From contig JABJHA010000022.1 in assembly GCA_018662005.1 (NCBI GenBank), positions 1 through 64,000 on the forward strand: a stretch of DNA of 64,000 nt, read 5' to 3'. Origin of the DNA: Rhodospirillaceae bacterium. GTDB taxonomy: Bacteria; Pseudomonadota; Alphaproteobacteria; Rhodospirillales; JABHCV01. A program made the position numbers and the translations under genes. The notes beneath the pieces are model-generated. The model was not told the origin of the DNA and ran no database searches. It saw only the letters and a program-made list of their open reading frames with translations. Of the stretch, positions 59,015-64,000 are shown in pieces. Position 1 is the stretch's first letter. The number at the start of each line of letters is the position of its first letter.

Positions 59015-60665
59015 AATTGTCAGCCTTGAAGAACGGGGCCTTTGATTTAGCCAATGCAGGATGCTCCAGAATCATATCGGCGGCTTTTTCGGCGATCATG
59101 ATGGTTGGCGCATTGAGATTACCGGTGGTGATTGTCGGCATAATTGATGAGTCAACCACACGCAAGCCTTCAACGCCGTGAACTTTTGTTTGCGGATCAA
59201 CGACAGCGTCTGTGCCAACACCCATACGGCATGTGCCGCAAGGATGGTAGGCGCTCTGCACCGTCTCGCGAACAAAGGCGTCGATTTGATCATCACTTTG
59301 AACATCGTCCCCCGGGGCAAGTTCCTTGCCTCTGTAGGGATCGAAGGACTTTTGCGTAAAAATCTCTCTGGTCAGACGCACACTTTGCCGCATTTCCTGC
59401 CAATCTTCTTCTTGGGACATGTAATTGAAAAGAATCTTCGGATCATCGTACACCTCAGACGACGTCAACCACACACGGCCACGACTTTTCGATCGCATCG
59501 GCCCAACGTGGGCCTGGAAGCCGTGCCCCTCGGCGACCGAATTACCATCATATGACATGGCGGCTGGCAGGAAGTGATATTGAATATCAGGCCAGGCAAT
59601 CCCCTCCCTGCTGCGAATAAAAGCACCGGATTCAAAATGGTTTGTGGCGCCCAGGCCGCCACGGGTCAAAATCCAGCGAATGCCGATCATCGCCTTGGCC
59701 ATGGGATTGAGTGAACTATAAAGACTGATCGGCTGTGTGCATTCTTGTTGCACGTATAGTTCCAGATGATCTTGCAAGTTTTTGCCGACACCGGGAAGAT
59801 GGTGAACAACGTCAATGCCGATATCCGACAGTTCCTTTTGATCCCCAACGCCTGAAAGCATCAACAGTTGCGGCGAGGCAATTGGCCCACCCGACAAGAT
59901 CACGTCACGGCGCACATTGACCCGGTATACGTTGCTGCCTTGCTTGTACTCAACACCGACTGCGCGGCCGTCTTCAAACAGGATACGTGACACGATGGTG
60001 CCAGCGCTGACATGAAGGTTATGCCTGGAAATCGCCGGTTTCAGATATGCGTTGGAGGTACTGCTGCGCACCCCTTTACGTACCGTCATATCCATCGGGC
60101 CGAAGCCTTCTTGCTGGAAACCATTAGGATCTTCGGTGCGGCTGTAACCTGCCTCCACCCCGGCGTCCACGAACGCCTGATAGAGTGGGTTTTTCAGGTG
60201 ACCCGTCGTCGTGTGAAGCGGCCCTGAATTTCCCCGGTAAGCATTTTCACCACGATTGCTGGTTTCAGATTTTTGAAAGTAAGGCAACACATCGGCATAG
60301 GACCATCCGTCAGCGCCATCTGCTGCCCAACCGTCATAATCCAGGGCATTGCCCCTGACATAGACCATGCCATTTATTGAGGATGATCCTCCCAAAACCT
60401 TGCCGCGCGGACAATGCAATCGTCGTCCGCCCAGATGAGGCTCCGGCTCGCTATGGAATCCCCAGTTATATTTTTCCGTATTCATGGGGATCGAAAGGGC
60501 CGTCGGCATCTGGATGAAGATGGAACGGTCGCCACCGCCGGCTTCCAGCAAAAGCACTCTGTTTTCAGGTTCTTTACTTAACCGATTAGCAAGGACGCAA
60601 CCGGCGGAACCGGCACCAACGATGACGAAATCAAATGTTTCTGAAGTCTTTTTCCATTCCGTCAT
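58995..60665 (-). CDS. GMC oxidoreductase, choline dehydrogenase-like
   Basis: A 556-residue FAD enzyme of the glucose-methanol-choline family. FVIVGAGSAGCVLANRLS (dinucleotide motif), HCPRGKVLGGSSSINGMVYVRG (GMC signature 1, given as HCPRGKVLGGSSS), LSGGPIASPQLLMLSGVG (signature 2), and the C-terminal SAYHPCGTCRMG with H474 paired with N516 in TTGNLNAPT. Choline dehydrogenase is the nearest general label, but the family is broad; an alcohol in a phosphonate or methylated-amine route is plausible. It heads the five-gene minus-strand operon. Confidence 0.85.
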   Translation of the reverse strand: MTEWKKTSETFDFVIVGAGSAGCVLANRLSKEPENRVLLLEAGGGDRSIFIQMPTALSIPMNTEKYNWGFHSEPEPHLGGRRLHCPRGKVLGGSSSINGMVYVRGNALDYDGWAADGADGWSYADVLPYFQKSETSNRGENAYRGNSGPLHTTTGHLKNPLYQAFVDAGVEAGYSRTEDPNGFQQEGFGPMDMTVRKGVRSSTSNAYLKPAISRHNLHVSAGTIVSRILFEDGRAVGVEYKQGSNVYRVNVRRDVILSGGPIASPQLLMLSGVGDQKELSDIGIDVVHHLPGVGKNLQDHLELYVQQECTQPISLYSSLNPMAKAMIGIRWILTRGGLGATNHFESGAFIRSREGIAWPDIQYHFLPAAMSYDGNSVAEGHGFQAHVGPMRSKSRGRVWLTSSEVYDDPKILFNYMSQEEDWQEMRQSVRLTREIFTQKSFDPYRGKELAPGDDVQSDDQIDAFVRETVQSAYHPCGTCRMGVGTDAVVDPQTKVHGVEGLRVVDSSIMPTITTGNLNAPTIMIAEKAADMILEHPALAKSKAPFFKADNYESSQR

Positions 60666-60681
60666 CTTGTCATCCTAAATA

Positions 60682-60721
60682 ACCGTCAATCTTCTAGATG
60701 CTTTTCAACCGTATTGACGGT
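60682..60721 (-). terminator. Probable hairpin after mocA
   Basis: ACCGTCAAT and ATTGACGGT are perfect 9-bp complements with a 22-nt loop, in the 60-bp gap after the mocA stop and before the GMC start. On the minus strand it is followed by TATTT. A terminator or an operator for the GMC operon; the T-tract is weak. Confidence 0.5.
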
Positions 60722-60725
60722 CCAA

Positions 60726-61307
60726 TCAAGTTATATCGTCAGGGCTATCAAAATCCCTCAGAACACCTTCATCTGTGCAGCTGACTTCGTACACCTGATC
60801 TTTAAATGTTGTCATCAAATCCCTGGCGCCCCTGTCCCCGGATAATTGCAGAATATCGGAAAAACAAGAGCGCGGCCAGAGTACCGGATTGCCCCTGCGC
60901 CCCTGACAAACCGGCACGCAAATCATGCGGCCCCGAGCGTCCACAAAGGCATCAATCAGGGCGTTAAGGGTATCAGCATGGAGCATCGGCATATCGGCAA
61001 GTAAAATGGCCGCACCGGCTGTCTGTTCATCAAGTGCTGTGATGCCCGCTACGAGAGATGTCGATAATCCATCTTCAAAATACCGATTGTGAACGATTTT
61101 GACATCGATCCCCTCAAGGGCATTTGAAATGGCGTCGTTATCATAACCTGTTACAACAATTGTTCGCCCTGCCCTGCTCGCAACTGCTGTCTGGGCAACG
61201 TGGCAAATCACTGGTTGACCACGCCACTCCATAAGCAGTTTATTAACCGCCCCCATCCTGCGTGAGGTGCCACCCGCCAGAATAATGGCGGTGACAGGGC
61301 TACTCAT
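60726..61307 (-). CDS. mocA: Molybdenum cofactor cytidylyltransferase-like protein
   Basis: A 193-residue nucleotidyltransferase from ATG 61307; an upstream ATG at 61412 is inside the xdhC frame. AIILAGGTSRRMGAVNKLLMEW carries the NTP-binding LAGGxSxRMGxxK motif (as LAGGTSRRMG), VVTGYDND and LLADMPMLHADTLNALID the metal site. MocA adds CMP to molybdopterin for xanthine-dehydrogenase-family enzymes. It overlaps the xdhC gene by 8 bp, the usual pairing. Confidence 0.87.
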   Translation of the reverse strand: MSSPVTAIILAGGTSRRMGAVNKLLMEWRGQPVICHVAQTAVASRAGRTIVVTGYDNDAISNALEGIDVKIVHNRYFEDGLSTSLVAGITALDEQTAGAAILLADMPMLHADTLNALIDAFVDARGRMICVPVCQGRRGNPVLWPRSCFSDILQLSGDRGARDLMTTFKDQVYEVSCTDEGVLRDFDSPDDIT

Positions 61308-62280
61308 GTTTACCGTTACCGACGGCGATGATTTCAGCCAGGATCGAAACGGCAATTTCTCCGGGTGACTTTCCACCAATATCCAGCCCGACAGGACCGT
61401 GCAGACGTTCAAAATCTACCTCGGCAAACCCTTGCGAGCGCAATCTTTGCAGTCTTGCCGCGTGGGTTTTCCTGCTGCCAAGGCAGCCAATGTAGTAAGC
61501 GTCTGACTTCAATGCCGCCACCAACACCGGATCATCAAGCAAGGGATCGTGAGCCAGGGCGACGACGGCTGCCCAGTTATCAAGGGCGATGTGATCAACA
61601 GCCATTGCCGGGCGGTCGGTGATGATGGTGACGCCGGGCAGACGTTCCGGTGTCGCGAATTTAGGCCGTGGATCAATAACCGAAACATGAAAGCCGATAG
61701 CTGCGGCCATGGGGGCCAGGGTCTGTGCTATATGAACGGCCCCGACGATGACAAGGTTTCGGGGTCGTGCGTAAACTTTCACAAACTTGCTGCCAATCGA
61801 ACCACTGGTTCCGTGCTTAAGAAGAAGACGGGCATCTGAAAGTTTTTGATCGTCAAGATCACCCTCAAGGTTATCGTGATCAAGCAGTGCCGTCTTCCCG
61901 CTTTGTGTATCGACAACGCGGGCAATGGGTTGGCTGTCTCGTAGTTTTTCCAGCATTGCCCGCTCCGGGCAGCGCTCGACAAAAACTTTTATGTCGCCAC
62001 CGCAAGCAAGTCGCACTTCACGCGCCATCTCATCGCTGACACCGTACTCAAGATTAAGCACACCGCCATCGGCAATGATGTCAATGGCTTCGGAAACAAC
62101 GAAACTTTCGATACAACCGCCTGAAACAGAACCGGCAAAATCGCCTTTGTCATTGATGATTAACTGCGCGCCAACCGGGCGCGGTGATGATCCCCAGGTA
62201 CTGACGACTGTTGCCATGGCAAGGGTATGCCCCTGCTCTAACCAGTCGAGGGCTTGCTGAAGAATTTCGGAATTCATCAA
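61300..62280 (-). CDS. Second XdhC-family molybdenum cofactor insertion protein
   Basis: A 326-residue XdhC/CoxI protein. STWGSSPRPVGAQLIIND and FAGSVSGGCIESFVVSEA form the CoxI-type N-terminus, with a GGC cysteine absent from the other copy. LVIVGAVHIAQTLAPMAA is the Rossmann segment, with VGAVHI rather than the usual GxGxxG. PDxx-like VIDPRPKFATPERLP and YIGCLGSRKTHAARL follow. It differs from XdhC at 9143, so probably serves a second molybdoenzyme not in this window. Starts 6 bp after the ggt stop. Confidence 0.88.
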   Translation of the reverse strand: MMNSEILQQALDWLEQGHTLAMATVVSTWGSSPRPVGAQLIINDKGDFAGSVSGGCIESFVVSEAIDIIADGGVLNLEYGVSDEMAREVRLACGGDIKVFVERCPERAMLEKLRDSQPIARVVDTQSGKTALLDHDNLEGDLDDQKLSDARLLLKHGTSGSIGSKFVKVYARPRNLVIVGAVHIAQTLAPMAAAIGFHVSVIDPRPKFATPERLPGVTIITDRPAMAVDHIALDNWAAVVALAHDPLLDDPVLVAALKSDAYYIGCLGSRKTHAARLQRLRSQGFAEVDFERLHGPVGLDIGGKSPGEIAVSILAEIIAVGNGKHE

Positions 62281-62286
62281 GGTGTC

Positions 62287-63861
62287 TTACCTTCCAATAG
62301 CGAAACCGTCTTTGCGGGGGTCCGAAGCGCCGATCAGGACACCGCGCTTGCGGTCAATCCAGACCACCTGCCCACCACCGAAGGGGCTTGGCGGGCGGAT
62401 CACCTGATGCCCCCTGGCGGTCATTTCGACAACCATGGCTTCATCGTATCCGGCCTCAAGACCCAACGGCCCACCGTATGCGAAACTGCGGGGCTGATCG
62501 AGTGCTTCCTGAAGATCCATGCCCCTGTCCAAAACCCGGCTAATAAAATTGGCATGGCCGGTCGCCTGGTATTGCCCCCCCATAACGCCAAAGGGGGCGA
62601 CCACTTTATCGTCTTTCATAACCATGCCGGGGATGATCGTGTGAAGGGGCCTTTTTCCGGGCATCAGTTCGTTGAAGTGCCCTTCTTCAAGACTGAAACC
62701 GGTCCCCCGGCTGTGCAGCAATGCGCCACTTCCTTTAGCAAACAGGGTGGAACCAAAGAAATTGAATAATGAGTTGATAAAAGAGATCGCATTGCCGTCC
62801 TTATCAACAACGCAAAGATAGATCGTGTCCTTGTGTTCAACTTCCTTATACGGCGTATGGGGTTGGGATTGGTTCATGTCAATGTCGACGGCAATCTGGC
62901 GGGCCGTACCTTGCGATAAAAGCATATCGATGGGGACAGCTGCCTTGGCCGGGTCGGCCAGATAAAAATCCCTGTGTCCGTAAGCTAATTTGGTCGCCTC
63001 CGCCAACAGATGAACGTGATCGGCTTCCGAGTAGTCTCCATTAAATTGCTCAAGGATGTTGAGGATCATAAGAGCGATGATGCCTTGCCCATTGGGGGGG
63101 CATTCAAAAATTTCGTGGGATTTGTAGGTTGTGCTGATGGGATCGACATAGTCGCTGGTTTGGTTTGCGAAATCATCAAGGGTGTGGGTTCCGCCAAGGT
63201 TGTTTAGCAAACCGACAATTTCCTCGGCCACTTCGCCTTCATAAAAAGCGCTGCGGCCTTCCTTGGCGATACGTCCCAAAGTTTTGCCAAGGGCCGGATT
63301 GGCAAAACGATCACCAGCCTTGAAAGGTTCGCCATCATTCAGGAAGACACCACGGGCCGAGGCGCTGTCCGACAACTTCTCATGGCAGCTTTGCCAGTCA
63401 TAAGCAACACGGGGCGTGATGATGCTACCATTTTCGGCCAAAGTGATCGCCGGGGCCAGCAATTGTTCAAGCGGTAACGTTCCGTAATCCCCGTGCAAAC
63501 GACACCAGGCGTCAACGGCTCCCGGAACGGTCATGGCGTGGGCATTCGTATCAGCAATTTCACTGACGCCCTGATCGCGTAGAGATGCCGCACTGGCGCC
63601 TTGCGCAGAACGCCCCGAACCATTTAGGGCCACCACACCACCGCCCGCAGGGGCATAAAGTACGAAACAGTCACCACCAATACCGGTCATGTGGGGTTCG
63701 GCCACGCACAGGACGGTGTTGGCGGCCAGTGCCGCATCGACGGCGTTGCCACCGGCTTCCAGAATTGAATAGGCCGCCGCCGAAGCCGCCGGGTGGGAGG
63801 TAGCCGCCATGTGGGTGTCACCGTAGACGGCGGAACGACCTGGGTTTTGAAAGGCTGTCAT
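62287..63861 (-). CDS. ggt: Gamma-glutamyltransferase family protein
   Basis: A 524-residue Ntn hydrolase that would self-cleave before the nucleophile T346 in HKDTIYLCVVDKDGN. GGNAVDAALAANTVLCVAEPHMTGIGG (given as GGNAVDAAL and EPHMTGIGGD) and NEL...RPLHTI are further family motifs. There is no signal peptide, so it appears cytosolic, unlike the periplasmic Ggt of enterobacteria. Substrates may be gamma-glutamyl peptides or amides; some members are cephalosporin acylase-like. The start overlaps the stop of an upstream gene (ATGA). Confidence 0.88.
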   Translation of the reverse strand: MTAFQNPGRSAVYGDTHMAATSHPAASAAAYSILEAGGNAVDAALAANTVLCVAEPHMTGIGGDCFVLYAPAGGGVVALNGSGRSAQGASAASLRDQGVSEIADTNAHAMTVPGAVDAWCRLHGDYGTLPLEQLLAPAITLAENGSIITPRVAYDWQSCHEKLSDSASARGVFLNDGEPFKAGDRFANPALGKTLGRIAKEGRSAFYEGEVAEEIVGLLNNLGGTHTLDDFANQTSDYVDPISTTYKSHEIFECPPNGQGIIALMILNILEQFNGDYSEADHVHLLAEATKLAYGHRDFYLADPAKAAVPIDMLLSQGTARQIAVDIDMNQSQPHTPYKEVEHKDTIYLCVVDKDGNAISFINSLFNFFGSTLFAKGSGALLHSRGTGFSLEEGHFNELMPGKRPLHTIIPGMVMKDDKVVAPFGVMGGQYQATGHANFISRVLDRGMDLQEALDQPRSFAYGGPLGLEAGYDEAMVVEMTARGHQVIRPPSPFGGGQVVWIDRKRGVLIGASDPRKDGFAIGR

Positions 63862-64000
63862 TTATCAAGGTATCCCGGATTGCTGATCAGAACGTTCTGT
63901 CGCGCCTGATCACATAATAGCTGATAGACGGAATCGTAGCGTGTTGAATTTAAGCCAACGTTTCCGGCGCGAATATCCCGGGCCAAGCCGCGGGTTTCCT
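63858..64000 (-). CDS. C-terminal end of an unrecognised protein (partial)
   Basis: The last 46 residues of a protein whose start lies beyond the window. Readable pieces are ETRGLARDIRAGNVG, LNSTRYDSVYQLLCDQ and a final QNVLISNPGYLDK. Its TGA overlaps the ATG of ggt, so both are co-transcribed. I recognise no family in so short a tail. Confidence 0.75.
   Translation of the reverse strand, partial: ETRGLARDIRAGNVGLNSTRYDSVYQLLCDQARQNVLISNPGYLDK

Noticed and set aside
60682-60721. Third copy of the DeoR-type operator
   Set aside because: The ACCGTCAAT...ATTGACGGT dyad shares only GTCA with the 22-bp element and has a 22-nt spacer. It fits better as the hairpin after mocA.
1-64000. CRISPR array, insertion sequence, integron or prophage
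   Set aside because: No regular repeat-spacer series, transposase, integrase or phage structural gene was recognised.

Overview
The window is about 64 kb of chromosome from a Gram-negative, respiratory, probably marine or planktonic alphaproteobacterium, most likely Rhodospirillales-like. This rests on the mix of protein families (a PuuD-type urate hydroxylase with a C-terminal haem c domain, BMP-type nucleoside uptake, tandem FAD/GcvT dehydrogenases, an AepXVW-type phosphonate importer, DgcN/DgcA, BKACE) and on moderate GC with tight overlapping operons. Genus cannot be fixed from sequence reading alone. No rRNA, complete tRNA, CRISPR array, prophage or insertion sequence was recognised.

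Layout. 1-3.1 kb: an AT-richer, gene-poor edge with a small peptide ORF, a winged-helix protein, three GTCCGCT...AGCGGAC repeats and one solute-binding protein. 3.1-21.7 kb: purine catabolism and uptake. One minus-strand operon runs xdhA-xdhB-xdhC, a BMP-type ABC transporter, then guaD. It is followed by a deaminase, an orphan Mla-type ATPase, allA, allE, a PuuE-OHCU decarboxylase fusion, uraH, a LysR regulator, puuD and a phosphoribosyltransferase. Together these take guanine and xanthine to glyoxylate and urea, except that no allantoate amidohydrolase or allantoicase is present. 21.8-23.4 kb: an MFS transporter and an EthD-like protein. 23.6-28.6 kb: a coupled five-gene minus-strand operon (DauA-like D-amino-acid dehydrogenase, class III aminotransferase, BKACE, diamine-acetyltransferase-like GNAT, acetylpolyamine-amidohydrolase-like deacetylase). 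Four of its genes match, step for step, the biochemically described but genetically poorly assigned N6-acetyl-beta-lysine degradation route. 29.0-37.6 kb: a LivKHMGF importer joined to a class IV (D-amino-acid type) aminotransferase, DgcN, DgcA and RidA. I read this as a D-amino-acid to D-glutamate to L-glutamate operon.

37.6-46.9 kb: a glutamine amidotransferase, a HAD protein, two tandem dimethylglycine/sarcosine dehydrogenase-like proteins and a choline-kinase-like protein on the minus strand, with a divergent Na/Pi cotransporter. 46.9-55.1 kb: 2-aminoethylphosphonate use, with a DeoR-type regulator, an AepXVW-type importer, phnW, phnX and a zinc-type dehydrogenase. A 20/22-bp matching operator-like element lies both in front of the regulator/transporter pair and in front of phnW. 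55.1-60.7 kb: a minus-strand operon of a GMC oxidoreductase, a HAD phosphatase, a DMT permease, a PbfA-like PLP lyase and a frameshifted AEC permease. 60.7-64.0 kb: mocA, a second xdhC, a gamma-glutamyltransferase and the 3' end of an unrecognised gene.

Taken together, the region is a scavenging island for small organic nitrogen and phosphorus compounds: purines, D-amino acids, probably beta-lysine or polyamine-like acetylated amines, methylated glycines, aminophosphonates and gamma-glutamyl peptides. Uptake systems sit beside their catabolic genes, and most genes overlap by 1-4 bp, which implies translational coupling.
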